In this document: in pieces, positions 1 to 10,530 of the stretch
How the letters are laid out: the number at the start of each line of letters is the position of its first letter
Position numbering within the stretch: position 1 is the first letter of the stretch
Program-made: the position numbers and the translations under genes
Notes under the pieces: generated by a model
The model's database searches: none
What the model was told of the DNA's origin: nothing
Seen by the model: only the letters and a program-made list of their open reading frames with translations
From: Hibiscus mutabilis
Taxonomy: Eukaryota; Streptophyta; Magnoliopsida; Malvales; Malvaceae
NCBI GenBank assembly: GCA_019671005.1
Contig: CM033719.1
Location: 21,998,750-22,062,749, forward strand
Reading direction: 5' to 3'
DNA length: 64,000 nucleotides

Positions 1-2179
1 GACCTATATGTATTTTTATTTTTATAATTGTGTACAATTTTTTTAATATGGTTTTATTTTTGCCCAGTTTAGTCCATAAAATTTTTATTTATTCTGAACT
101 TGACCTCTATTTATTTCTAATTTTTATAATTTAGTCTAATATTTTTATAATTTAATCTCTAGAGTTTCACTATCAATGCAACACCTAATACCCGATACAA
201 ACGAATCCAACTTGAATATCGAATGCTACAAATGGCCCATTTTTTGCCTAAAAACATATTTTTAAAAACAAGCATATTTGACTACATGAAAGTAAACAAC
301 TAACGTGAACATAAAGGGGGAAAATTAACTAAAGTCACCCGAGAAAAAAAACCTTTAAAAACTTTAGAAAATAAACGATTTAACAAAAAGGCATTTTGGT
401 AATTTTACAAGATTTGAACCCAAAAAATATTCAAAACTTAAATGCAAGTTTAATATAAGTAGAAACATTATATACCTCTGTTTTGCTAAAAAAAAGAAGT
501 TTAAATCGAAGTAAAATTAACCGAATCATGGTTTAGGGACTAAAATGTAAATAATTCATAAGTTAGATTTTAAGTTAAAACTCAATTTCAGGTCCGTTTT
601 AGAATCATTAATTCCAATTAGACTTAATGGTAAATTCATGTTGAAATCGAATTTGAAATAAAGTGTTAATTGCAAAAAAATAAGTAGTTTATGGGCCACT
701 TTGAAAACATTCGGAAAATACAAGGGCTAGTTTTTCAAAAAGTGAAATTAAACCTTCCTTTATGAAATAAATATCATCATTGACATATAGACCAAGTTTC
801 AGGTTAATCCGAGCTAAAACAAGTCCTTAATTGCAATTATAAAATTAGTGCCTGAAATGTAAAGTTTGTTATTATAAGATAATGGACTGAATTATACAAT
901 AGAGGTCAAATTCCAAATTAAATAAAATTTAGGGATTAAATTGAACAAAAATAATATCATAATAAAAATATTAGATAGAGTTATAAAAATTAGAAACAAA
1001 AAAGGTTCAATTTTGGATTAAATAAATATTTTAAGGACTAAAGTGAACAAAAATATTATTATATTAATAATATTGAATTTAATAATAAAAATAAGGGTAA
1101 ATTTTAGATTAAAAATAAAATTTTTAGGGGCTAAACTGTACAAAATAAAATTATAATAAAAATATTAGATGGAATCATAAAAATTAATTGCAAATATGAT
1201 TAAAATAAAATTAGAATTTTTTAAACATAATTTCATAATTTTATTATTAAAGTGAGATAGTTTTCACTTTTTTTTCCTATTTCTCACCCAATTTGGAGAG
1301 AAAATCATTTGTATAGGAACAAAGAAAACTACCTCCCCTCTTATTTTTTTTTCCTTCTAATTTTTCACTCTACCAAGTCACCCTTAAATTCATTTTCTTT
1401 CCAATTTTCTCTTGGGTAAACTACATCAATAGTCACCGAACTATGGTTTCTTTCCTATTTTGGTCACCGAACTATTTTTTTTGGCAAAAACATCACTAAC
1501 ATTATGTTTCCTTCCTATTTTGGTCAACGAACTATTTTTTGGAAAAAGCATCACTAACGTTATGTTTCCTTCCTATTTTGGTCACCGTCTGTTATTTTAT
1601 TTTTTTAATTTTCCATGTTATTTTTCTCTCTCCTCGTAAGCAATATATGTTATTTTATAATATTTTTATTTAAGCTAAGATAAAAGGAATGAAAAATCAA
1701 GCCCCTTATGCAGCCAAAGAGATGGTGACACGTGTAACTGCCTAATAGGATGGTGACACATGTAACTGCCTATTAGTCGAATATCTCTCGCTGCATAAGG
1801 AGCTTGATTTTTCATTCCTTTTATTCCACTAATAGGCAGTGACATGTGTCACCATCCTGTTAGTTTGAATAAAATATTATAAAACAACATATATTGCTTA
1901 CGAGGAGAGAGAAGAAATGACATAGAAAATTAAAAAAAATAAAATTTTTTAACAGCCGGTGACCAAAATAGGAATGAAACATAACGTTAGTGATGTTTTT
2001 GCCAAAAAATAGTTCGGTGACCAAAATGGGAATGAAACATAACGTTAGCGATATTTTTGCCCAAAAAAATAGTTCGCTGACCAAAATAAGAAAGAAACCA
2101 TAGTTCGGTGACTACTGATATAATTTACCCTTTTCTCTTTTTTCCTCCTTTCTATTTTTCTTCTCTACCAAGCAAAGCC
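1..2179. mobile_element. Non-autonomous PIF/Harbinger-like element, copy 1 (left end outside window)
   Basis: AT-rich non-coding DNA that matches 60703-62132 in the same orientation over its whole length, apart from a nested insertion at 1414-2130. The right terminus ends ACCAAGCAAAGCC and is followed by TTA at 2180-2182, the same terminus and 3-bp target seen at the right end of copy 2. About 395 bp of the left end, judged from copy 2, lies before base 1. No transposase frame is visible, so it would depend on an enzyme supplied elsewhere. The TTA target and the GGCTTTGCTTGGT-type termini fit the PIF/Harbinger superfamily; the superfamily call is inference. Confidence 0.7.
1414..2130. mobile_element. 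Mutator-type foldback MITE nested in the PIF/Harbinger-like element
   Basis: The termini are inverted copies (GGGTAAACTACATCA at the left, complement of TGATATAATTTACCC at the right), and the inverted pairing continues inward through repeated blocks containing GGTCACCGAACTA and AACGTTA to a centre near 1770. It is flanked by perfect 9-bp direct repeats TTTTCTCTT at 1405-1413 and 2131-2139. Copy 2 of the host element, near 62085, carries the same flank without the insertion and so acts as an empty site. A 9-bp target duplication with long inverted repeats is typical of Mutator-like elements. There is no coding capacity; the short frame inside it is incidental. Confidence 0.85.
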
Positions 2180-2182
2180 TTA

Positions 2183-3429
2183 TACTTTAAACTTAAAAGT
2201 TTAATTAGTACAATTAATTAAATAGAGTACAAATAAAATGAAAAACCCAATTGAATGACCCACGAAATAAAGTTCGGCAATGGGCAAAGCACCGTGCGAT
2301 CCACATTTATGTTCAAGGTTTAATTAAAATAAAATAATAAAAGTTAGTTTAAATGAAACAATCTCAAGGATTATTAGGAAGGTTTACTTAAAATAAAATG
2401 AAATTTTATTGAGTAGTTTTTTTTAGAAAACAATCTCAAGGATTGTTTAAAATATTTTAATGTTCATAATTTTGAGAGAGGAGCTCACACTCAATTGTGA
2501 GCCAAATAATAGCGTAAAAGATTATTCGGTTGGAAGCGTTGGCTTACAACATCACCAGGAGCAAGTATGCGTTAAAACTAATGTCCCCGCAACATCTGAT
2601 AATCAAATACATAAGTACTGAATTATGCATTAATGTATTGTTTTAGATATGACGATTGATCCAATTTTTGAGGAAAAAAATAAACTTATGGTGCAATTAT
2701 TTTAACTGTTTTCTCCCTCAGGAACAACAATTTGAATTTGGCCAAGAGACTAGTTTGAGTTCAGGATTGTAAACTAATAATGGGCAACAAGCTGATGAGA
2801 CTGGAGAATAAAGAATTCTCAAGGAATAAGAAAATTATGACATTGAGGGAGATTGATCCAACACTAATTCCCAAGGCACAAAAAAATGACGAGGAAAGTG
2901 GAGAGGCTGGGAAAAGAGGTAAACCTAGAAAGGCTGATACTCTCAGACATTAGAAGTAGACAAAGAACTATCTCCTGAGAAGAAAAAGAGGTGCTGTAAA
3001 TCGAGAAGGTTCTAGGCAGGGATTAAAATTACTATTGTAGTTACATTTTTAATCACGCGTTTATTACGGTCGCAGACATTACGTATATTATTATAGTCAT
3101 TACAGACTGTTATTTTCTGTAATAACAATTTTAAACGGTACCATTATCGCTACATAAAGATCATTATTGCATTAGCGAACTACTATTTAAATCTTTGATT
3201 AGAAGAAACTGTTCAGACTTGATTTTAATCATTGGCAATCAAGAACAGTAGAAAGGGGTCGAGTGGCGGGCAACCCTGATGCAAATTGTAATATAAAATG
3301 TGCAAGGGAATGGAGATTCGGCAAACTGGAGAGTTACCCTAGCGGTTTATACAAAAGATTTGGATGAATGGAGATGTGGATTTCGTGTTCTCTTCTTCGA
3401 TAGGTCGCTTAGGAGGTATGCTAGGTTTT
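2183..3429. other. Unassigned repeat-derived DNA
   Basis: No gene is supported. The stretch has an imperfect direct repeat of AACAATCTCAAGGATT (about 2358 and 2430) and a purine-rich block at 2740-3010 that could be the decayed coding part of a retroelement, but no frame stays open and no domain is recognisable. Confidence 0.4.
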
Positions 3430-3691
3430 TTTTTGGAATAAATTAAATATTACGTGTATGGCAGTTATGATATTGACTATATTTAAATTATTATGTTAAC
3501 AGATAATTAGGAATTATTTACTGCATATAAGTAGGAGCTGTTATTTAAACTATTATATATGTTAGTAGATAATTAGGTGTTGATTACTACGCATATAATT
3601 AGGAGTTGTTTCGTCTTTAAATTTCTTGTAAACCTTCAATATTGAATAAGAAGAATGAGTGAGTTCTTTCTCATCTAATATGATATCATAG
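3430..3691 (+). repeat. Probable copia LTR remnant
   Basis: Two imperfect copies of a block containing AGATAATTAGG and CATATAATTAGGAG lie in tandem, followed by TGATATCATAG at 3681, which resembles the initiator-Met tRNA primer site (TGGTATCAGAG) that normally follows an LTR. A copia gag fragment begins about 175 bp downstream in the same orientation. LTR boundaries could not be fixed. Confidence 0.4.
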
Positions 3692-3866
3692 ATTGAGTGA
3701 TTTTTCCACTCGCTTCCTTGTTAATTTTTTTTTCTTCTTTCCTATGATGTTAAATGATTTAGTTTCCTAAGTATTACCTTCGTCAATTTGGTAATCTAGA
3801 GATGATGTTGATTTTTCATCTGCTTACCAGTAATAATTACAATACATAGAGGCGTGTTATGTTAAT

Positions 3867-4292
3867 GGCGCTTTCTCATAAGAAGAAGCTCAGCTTCGTT
3901 GATGGATTCATTTTTAAGCCGAATTCTTCATCTTCTGATCTCTTCAACTTCTGGACAAGGGCAAATGTCAATCACAACCTATTACACTCAATTGAAAGTT
4001 CTTTGGGATGAACTACATTCCGCTAAGCCAATTTGCACTTGTCTTCAGTGTAGTTGCGGAGGTGTCCGCAAAATGCTTGACGAACAACAAAAGGAGTATG
4101 CTATACTATTTTCGTTGGGACTCAATGATTCATACGTTCACACACGGGGACATATTTTGTTGATGGATCCTTTGCCCTCAGGTTTGAAGGTATTTTTTCT
4201 TATAGTTCAGAAAGAGAATCAACGATCTATTAAGGCTAACTCACCAATCATAAATGGCGTTGCTGCCTTTATGGCTAAGGACAATGCTATTT
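3867..4292 (+). pseudogene. Ty1/copia gag fragment, internally deleted
   Basis: The capsid-like protein of a copia retrotransposon would package element RNA. The start MALSHKKKLSFVDG at 3867 is typical of one plant copia gag type (UBN2/retrotran_gag family). After about 30 codons the frame shifts, and the homologous text resumes near 3959 with QGQMSITTYYTQLKVLWDEL, the conserved middle of the same domain, followed by the cysteine-bearing CTCLQC segment and LGLNDSYVHTRGHILLMDPL. The missing piece between them implies an internal deletion. The match ends near 4290 where the LTR foldback begins. No zinc knuckle, protease or pol follows. This is a dead fragment of a family different from the TR-GAG elements next to it. 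Confidence 0.7.
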
Positions 4293-4591
4293 TGTGGAGA
4301 TATTTGATTTTGATATAACAAGATGAAAAATATTTTTTGTACTTAAATAATATTGCAAAAATAGTTCTAAGTCCATTCAACTTGAAAAATATGTTTGAAA
4401 GGCTTTTGAAATGTTTTTGGCTTGAACAAATGCATTCAAAATTGTTTAAGGCTGTTTTGAAAGCATTTGTTCGAGTCAAAAAACACTTTTAAAATATGTT
4501 CAAACATATTTGGACTTAGAATATTTTTGCAATTTATGTTTGAGTCCAAAAACATTTTTCACTTTGTTATATAAAAATCATTATCTCAACA
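4293..4591. repeat. 299-bp foldback made of two LTR 5' ends
   Basis: The left half, reading TGTGGAGATATTTGATTTTG, is an inverted copy of the right half ending ATCATTATCTCAACA. Both halves match the first ~145 bp of the element A LTR (compare 12362-12504). The unit begins TG and ends CA. It stands where the left LTR of the minus-strand TR-GAG element should be, directly beside that element's polypurine tract, so the normal LTR has been replaced by a head-to-head palindrome. Confidence 0.7.
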
Positions 4592-5584
4592 ATCTCCCAT
4601 TTTTGATATAACGAAACTATTTAAAAATTGTTTTTGAAAATGCTCCCCTTAAGAAATTAATTTTAGAAAAATAAAATATTTAAAAAAAATATTTTAAGCT
4701 CCCTTTTCCTTTTGGAATTTAATTTTTTAAATACATCTCCCTTTTTTGTTATATAAAAAAATTCAAAACAGAGTTTGAAATCACAAGTTGGTACAAAACA
4801 ATAATGGAGAAAAGACCCCAAAAAAATTTAACATGAAAGAATAAAAAAGTAGCTCCCCTTAATCAAGCAACAAAAGAATGTTAGTCCAAACATTCAAGAA
4901 AAATAAATTAAATTTTATAAAAAATAAATAAATATAAGAAATTCAATAAATATGTCATTTATGAAAATAAATTAATAGTCATACAAAGGCATGGCAAAAA
5001 AGAGACAAACTTGTCCCTTTTTGATTGTACGTATTGGTACAAAGTTGTTCGGAACGGTACTAGTTGAATTCTGTATCGGTGTTATATGGGTTGTATCAAT
5101 ACCGACTGCACGAAATGATAAAATTATGCAGCAAAATAACTCAAGGGGCCATCTAACTTATTTTTAAGTTCATACAAAGGCTCTATTAAGTCCTAAATAT
5201 ACATTTTGATCATTTTAGCTACAAAGTAACAACATACTTCTCAAGATAACACATTTTAATTAAAATCAACATGAATTTCACAAAAGATTCAACCAAACAT
5301 TACAAGTTTAAGGACAAAAACATAGAAATAATCACAATAGGCCAAAAACATGTAACTCGTGCAATTTAAGACTCTCCCTAACTATATGCAATTAATGCAT
5401 CATAGAGCCTACCAAAACATGTTAAATCATCACACAATTTTCACAATATAATTATGATCAAGCAATTGCGAACCAAGGTAGGATGTTAAGTCTCATCTTC
5501 TTCAAATGTCCTTCTCCTTTGTGTGTTTAGAGCTCCTAGGATTGAATTTGCTTATTAAAGCTCCAACACACCTACAAAAGACAA
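4592..5584 (-). other. 3' non-coding part of TR-GAG element A
   Basis: AT-rich DNA with several CTCCCCTT/CTCCC blocks that mirror the AAGGGGGAG blocks after gag in element B (10075, 10250, 10415, 10470), so these purine blocks are a shared family feature. Around 5025-5120 there is a cluster of GGTAC and GTATC-type boxes. No coding frame. Confidence 0.5.
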
Positions 5585-7095
5585 TCATACAAATTTTGGT
5601 ATCCAAATTGCTTTGGATCCATTGGCATTAGTCTAAATTTTTTTAGTTTTCTTAGGAATCTTTTTTCAATGCCTTCCTTTTTGTTTGAAGAAATGAGTCC
5701 TTCTGAGACCCAAATATTTTTAACCATTTTGCCCTTTGAAAATCTAGGGAACTAGATTGTTTTTGATAAAAATTTGATTTTACAAAATTTGTTTTGGACA
5801 ATCTCCATTTTTCTTTTCAAAACTTTTGTAAATCTAATCTTTTTTATTTTCTAAGATCATCCAAGTCCTTTTAATGATATGCATGAACTTTTTGAAGCAT
5901 ATTTTGTAGATCAAAATTCTTTTGTTCAAAATCTTTAAGCTTTGCTTCAAGTTCAACTTTGGTTTTAGAAATAAAATCATTTTCAACTTTCAATTTTAAA
6001 ACCATTTTCTTATTTTTCAAAATATGGTTTTCAAATTCTAAAACCAATTCATCATAGGTATCTTGTAATTCATCAAATGAATAGGAATTTGAAGTACATG
6101 AATTAGAAGTTACCCGTAAATCCTTTTCGATGGCCATGAGACATAGGTTGGCTACCTCATCATCGGTGGAGTCCTCTTCATCACTCTATGTAGCCACAAA
6201 TGTCTTCTTATGGCTTGATCCCTTCTTCTCGAGTCGAGGACAATTGTACTTCACATGCCTCGACTTCTTGCACTCGAAGCATATGATGAGATCCCCCTTC
6301 TTCTTTGATTCATGTCTTGATTCTCCCTTTTTGCTCTTCATGAATCGTTTGAATTTGTTGAAGAGTTTGGCCATCACTTCATCTTCATCATCAATCTTCT
6401 TTTTACTAGATTCTTCTTGATAGCTTGAGGAGCATTTGAGTGCTACATTCTTCTCTTCTTTTTCTTATTTCTTTGACATCATCATTGCATGGGTGAGCAA
6501 AGATCCCATTAGCTCATCAAGCTTGAGCTCCTTCAAGTTCCTTGCTTCAATGATATCCACCTTTTTGGAATCCCATGAATCGAGAAGTGAATAGATCAAC
6601 TTTCTCACAAGCTTGTCCTCTAGGATCACCACTCCAAAACCTTTAAGCTCATTAACGATGACGAAGAACTGATCGAACATTGCTTTGATGTATTTCTTCG
6701 GGTCCATCTTAAAGTTTTCATAGTTGAGGTTGAGAAGTATAATCTTGGTTTCTTTTACCTCATTTGTACCTTCACAGGTGACTTAAGCTTATCACATATT
6801 TCTTTGGCATCGGCACAAGATGAGACTTTGACATATTCTTTGGGATTAAGTGCACAAAAGATAATGTGCATGGCCTTAGAGTTGAGTTCCATAGTCTTTT
6901 TTCTTGATTACTCCATTCATTCCTATCCTTGAGGACAAGAATGTCTTCAACCCTCTGTTGTGGAAGTGAGGAGCCATCTTCAATGATCTTCCAAATTTTG
7001 TAGTCGATTGATTGAACGGAGATCATCATCCTATTCTTCTAATAAAAGTAGTCGACCTCGTTGAAGTAAGCAGGCTTGGTGATGGATTGTGCCAT
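5585..7095 (-). pseudogene. gag of TR-GAG element A, broken by stops and frameshifts
   Basis: Copia-type capsid protein. The probable start ATG is at 7095-7093 (MAQSITKPAYF). A stop follows about 18 codons later, where the homologous protein has tryptophan (TGG changed to TAG), then KNRMM and the IDYKIWKIIEDGS segment. The central helical region is at about 6700-6465 (AMFDQF, LVRKLIYSLLDSW, NLKELKLDELMGSLL). A CCHC-like knuckle at about 6300-6240 reads CFECKKSRHVKYNCP, with the usual glycine replaced. A lysine/leucine-rich coiled-coil-like tail is at 6137-5871, and a short end segment near 5600 carries KAIWIP. The order and ending match the gag of element B. The many stops make it non-functional. 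Confidence 0.75.
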
Positions 7096-7167
7096 GTAAA
7101 CCGGTTGAAAAATGATGATAGAGCCTTTAAGGATCTTCTCAATGGTTTTTAGACCTTCGATTGAGCC

Positions 7168-7183
7168 TCTCTCTAATACCAAT
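7168..7183 (-). promoter_or_regulatory. Primer binding site of TR-GAG element A
   Basis: On the minus strand AATTGGTATTAGAG immediately follows the LTR end, a one-base variant of the initiator-Met tRNA primer site TGGTATCAGAG used by copia elements. Confidence 0.75.
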
Positions 7184-7322
7184 TGTTAGGCTTGAAATAC
7201 CTTCACCCGAATCATCAAAAGGGGGTGAATTGGCCTTTGATGGAAGTAATGAAAATTTAAAAAATTGCACAATGATTTATAGTGGTTCGACTTCTCAACT
7301 AAGTCTACCTCTACTACCTTAG
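7184..7322 (-). repeat. 5' LTR of element A, first segment (before the insertion)
   Basis: Starts TGTTAGGCTTG on the plus strand and ends at CTTAG, the target duplicated by insertion of element B. The rest of this LTR is at 11631-12504. With one target copy removed the LTR is about 1,008 bp. Confidence 0.75.
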
Positions 7323-7496
7323 TGTTAGGATATTTGTTTTGATATAATAATTGAAAAATAGTTTTGAACTAAATTGAAAAGATTTCAAGTGTTTCTAAGT
7401 TCAAACAACTTGAAAATAAGTTTGAGAAGGTTTTGAGAGGTCTTGGAAATGTTTTAAACGTTTTAAAATAGTCAAACTCAAGTTTTCAGCACTAAC

Positions 7497-7840
7497 GTAT
7501 CGATACAGATACACCCCGTATCGATACACCTTAGGGTTTCAGCTACAGTAATTTTCCAGAACCAAAAACCCGTACCAATACAGGCTTATGCGTATCGATA
7601 CGGTGAGGGTCGTATTAATACACTTCAAAGGCGTATCGATAACTATGTTTTCAAAACCCAATGGCTAGTTTTTTAAACCCCCAACGGCTATTTTACCTAT
7701 AGCGTATCGATACACTTCAAAGGTGTATCAATACACGCAATGTATCAATACACTCCAGAGGTGTATCGATACACCAAGCCTAAAGAGCATAACAGCTAGT
7801 TTCTGAAGAAGTGTATCGATACGGCAACACCGTGTATCGA
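7497..7840. repeat. GTATCGATAC palindrome cluster in LTR 1
   Basis: About ten boxes of the form (C/T)GTATCGATAC(A/G) or a one-base variant (GTATCAATAC), set 15-60 bp apart and separated by short spacers such as ACTTCAAAGGTG. Each full box is a 10-bp perfect palindrome with a central CG. Confidence 0.85.
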
Positions 7841-7939
7841 TACGGTTGATTCAAGAACTGTATTTTTGTGGGAAATAAAGTCTCCAATGGCTCCAAATCA
7901 CCTTCAACAGTCTTCAACGGGTAGAAACTCAATTGGGAG

Positions 7940-7947
7940 TATAAAAG
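7940..7947 (+). promoter_or_regulatory. LTR TATA box (element B, LTR 1)
   Basis: TATAAAAG, shared with 11133-11140 in the second LTR and lying ~100 bp after the palindrome cluster, where a U3/R promoter would be expected. Confidence 0.55.
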
Positions 7948-8437
7948 CCCTCAAGAACCATCTGAAGAAGCTAATGATCAAATTGCTAACATCTATTATG
8001 ATTGTAATAAAGTCTTAGTGTTTTAATTCCTATTCTTTGTATAGACAACACTTGTGATCTTAAATGTCATTATATGCTAAAGTGTATTAGGATTTGGGTG
8101 AGAGCTTAAAGAGTGCAAACACATACTTTGTAGAGAGGATTTCTTGTTTGTTTGTTTTTCTCTTTTTCAAAGAGGGTTTACTCAAGCTTTGGGGTAGAAG
8201 CTTTGAGTGTGTAACGGTTGCCTCCTAAGCCTAGAAAAGTGGAAGAAATTCATAGTGAATTTGGAAAATCCTTAGTGGGGAAGCTAAGGTAGTGGGTATA
8301 GGCTTTGGTTAAAAAGCCGAACCACTCTAAATCATTGTGTTAATTTTTCTATCTTTTTACTTCCACCACCAACACCCAAAAATCAACTTCTCCACCACTT
8401 GGCAAGTAATTTCGGTTGAAAGAATTTGAGCCCAACA

Positions 8438-8452
8438 ATTGGTATCGGAGCG
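8438..8452 (+). promoter_or_regulatory. Primer binding site of element B
   Basis: ATTGGTATCGGAGCG directly after the LTR end, an initiator-Met tRNA-type site with one change (A to G) from TGGTATCAGAGC. Confidence 0.8.
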
Positions 8453-8528
8453 AGGCTCAATTGAAAGGGATTAACATCCTATTGAGGTGATCCGAGAAGC
8501 TTGATACAACAAACAATCAACCGTGTTC

Positions 8529-10023
8529 ATGGCGTTATCCATCGACAAACTGCCATTCTTCAACGGTGACAACTATACTTGGAAGCATAGAATGATGTTT
8601 TTCATAAAGAGCAAAGGCTACCGTCTTTGGGACATAGTTGAAGATGGATCGTTCGTGCCAAATCGACACAAGGCGGAATGGAGCGTGGAAGATCACAAGA
8701 AGATGGAGCTAAATTGCAAGGCATTGTATATCCTATTTTGTGCTTTGAGCCCGTATGAGTATGCCAAAGTATCTTCTTGTGAGAGTGCCAATGAGCTATA
8801 GGACAAACTTGAAGCAATCCATGAAGGGAAAAATGAGGTGAAGGAGACAATAATTGGTCTACTCAACCTCGAATATAAAAACTTCAAGATGGACCCATAC
8901 GAAGACATCAAGAGCATGTTCGACCGATTCTCTACAATCATCAATCAACTCAAAAGTCTTGGAGAGGAGATTCTGGAAGAAAAGCTCATTCGAAAGATGA
9001 TTTACTCACTTCCCGAATCATGGGAGAGCAAGAAGACAGCTATCATTGAAGCCAAAAACTTGAAGAAGATCAAGCTTGATGAGCTAGTATGATCTCTTCT
9101 TACCTATGAGATGATGTCTCTACCCCTAAAGAGGGAGAAGAAGAAGATAATTCAAGAGAAAGAAATCGATGTCAACATTATTTCTCTACAACCCTCCACA
9201 AGCCAAGAAGAAGAATCAATTGAGGAGGAAAATGAGGATGAAGAGATGGTCTATCTCTTTAAAGAGTTCACTCGGTTCATGAAGAACAATATAGAAGAAT
9301 CAAAGCATGAATCAAAAAGAAAGAAGATGGTTGATCCCCCCAAGTGCTCTAAATGCAAGAAGTCGATGCACACCAAATACGATTGCCCTGGCTTCAACAT
9401 AAAGGGATCATCATCAAAGAAAGCATATGTGGCTATATGGAGTGATGAAGACTCCACCGATGAAGATGAAGAATCCCACTTATGCTTAATGGCCCTCAAT
9501 GAGGAGGAGGTAGCTTCTAACTCACGTATTTCAAATTCTTATACATTTGATGAGTTAAAAGATGCCTATAACCAATTGGTTTTTGAGTTTAAAGCCTCAT
9601 TTTCTAAGAACAAAAAGTTGATTTCAAAATTGAAAAATGAAAATGATTTGCTTGTGAAAACCAATTTGGAATTTGAAGCAAAATTAAAGGACTTTGAACT
9701 TAAAGTTTTTGAGTTTACAAAATTTGCTTCAAAAGAAAGAAAAAGACCATCAAATTGAAATAGATGATCTTAAGAAAGAAAATGATTTGATTTTTAAAGA
9801 GCTTGAAAAGAAAAACAATTCAGTAAAATCAAATTTTTATCAAAGACAATCTAGTGTCCATAGATTTTTTAATGGAAAAGTTTTTAGAAGTATTTGGGTC
9901 CCAAAAGGACTAATTACTTCAACCGAAAAGGATGAAATTAAAAAATAGATTCCTAAGGGGACTACATTATGTGCTACTAATGCCTATGGATCTAAAGCAA
10001 TTTGGATACCAAAAATCAAGTGA
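8529..10023 (+). pseudogene. gag of TR-GAG element B, with stops and a frameshift
   Basis: Copia-type capsid protein that would assemble virus-like particles around the element RNA. The start ATG at 8529 gives MALSIDKLPFFNGDNYTW, typical of plant copia gag (DUF4219/UBN2 type). Next come GYRLWDIVEDGS and the helical segment FKMDPYEDIKSMFDRF...KLIRKMIYSLPESWESKK. A zinc knuckle near 9345-9390 reads CSKCKKSMHTKYDCP, with glycine replaced. An acidic stretch (DEDSTDEDEE) and a charged coiled-coil-like tail follow. Breaks: TAG at 8799 and TGA at 9090, both where tryptophan is expected (TGG), a frameshift near 9715-9735, and a stop at 9946. The frame finally ends with a TGA at 10021. Apart from these few breaks it is well preserved, so decay is fairly recent. 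Confidence 0.85.
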
Positions 10024-10530
10024 TTGTCTTTTGTAGGTGTGATGGAGCTTTGATTAACAAGTGATGAAATTAAGGGGGAGCTTTATACACACAAGGAGGA
10101 ACACTTGAAGAAGGAAGGCTTCAATTCCTACCTTTGGTTCAAGTGTGATAAAAAATTAGTTGAATTTTAATTGTTTTTATTTGATTTATTTAATTTTAAT
10201 TCATCTAGTTTATCATAAATGTTGGACTAACATTTGAATGTTGCTTGAGTAAGGGGGAGCCAATTTTAAAACAAAACTTATTTTTGTCAAAATTTTTTCA
10301 TTTGAAACTCTCAATTGTTATGAACTTTAAAGTTTTCAAACTTTGGTTTGAACCATTTTTGGTATAACAAAAAGGGGAGAATGTTTTGAAAATTTGAATT
10401 TTCAAATGAATAAGGGGGAGCTTATAAGATTTTCATCATTAAATCTCTTATTCAAATCTTATTTTTACTAAGGGGGACCTCTCAAAAACAATTTTTCAAG
10501 TTGGTTTTATTATATCAAAAATGGGGAGAT
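10024..10530 (+). other. 3' non-coding region and polypurine tract of element B
   Basis: Contains repeated AAGGGGGAG-type blocks (about 10074, 10250, 10380, 10415, 10470) and ends with AAAAATGGGGAGAT at 10517-10530, the polypurine tract that primes second-strand synthesis. No pol sequence. Confidence 0.7.

Larger units (their letters stand above)
7323..8437 (+). repeat. 5' LTR of element B
   Basis: TG...CA-bounded LTR of 1,115 bp. It carries a cluster of GTATCGATAC palindromes at about 7497-7840 in the U3 part, a TATAAAAG box at 7940, and the conserved AAAGAGTGCAAACA...TTGTAGAGAGG block downstream. Confidence 0.9.

Noticed and set aside
1860..2084. 74-codon frame on the minus strand
   Set aside because: Made of the repeated blocks of the foldback MITE.
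6130..6420. 96-codon plus-strand frame
   Set aside because: Antisense shadow of the element A gag.
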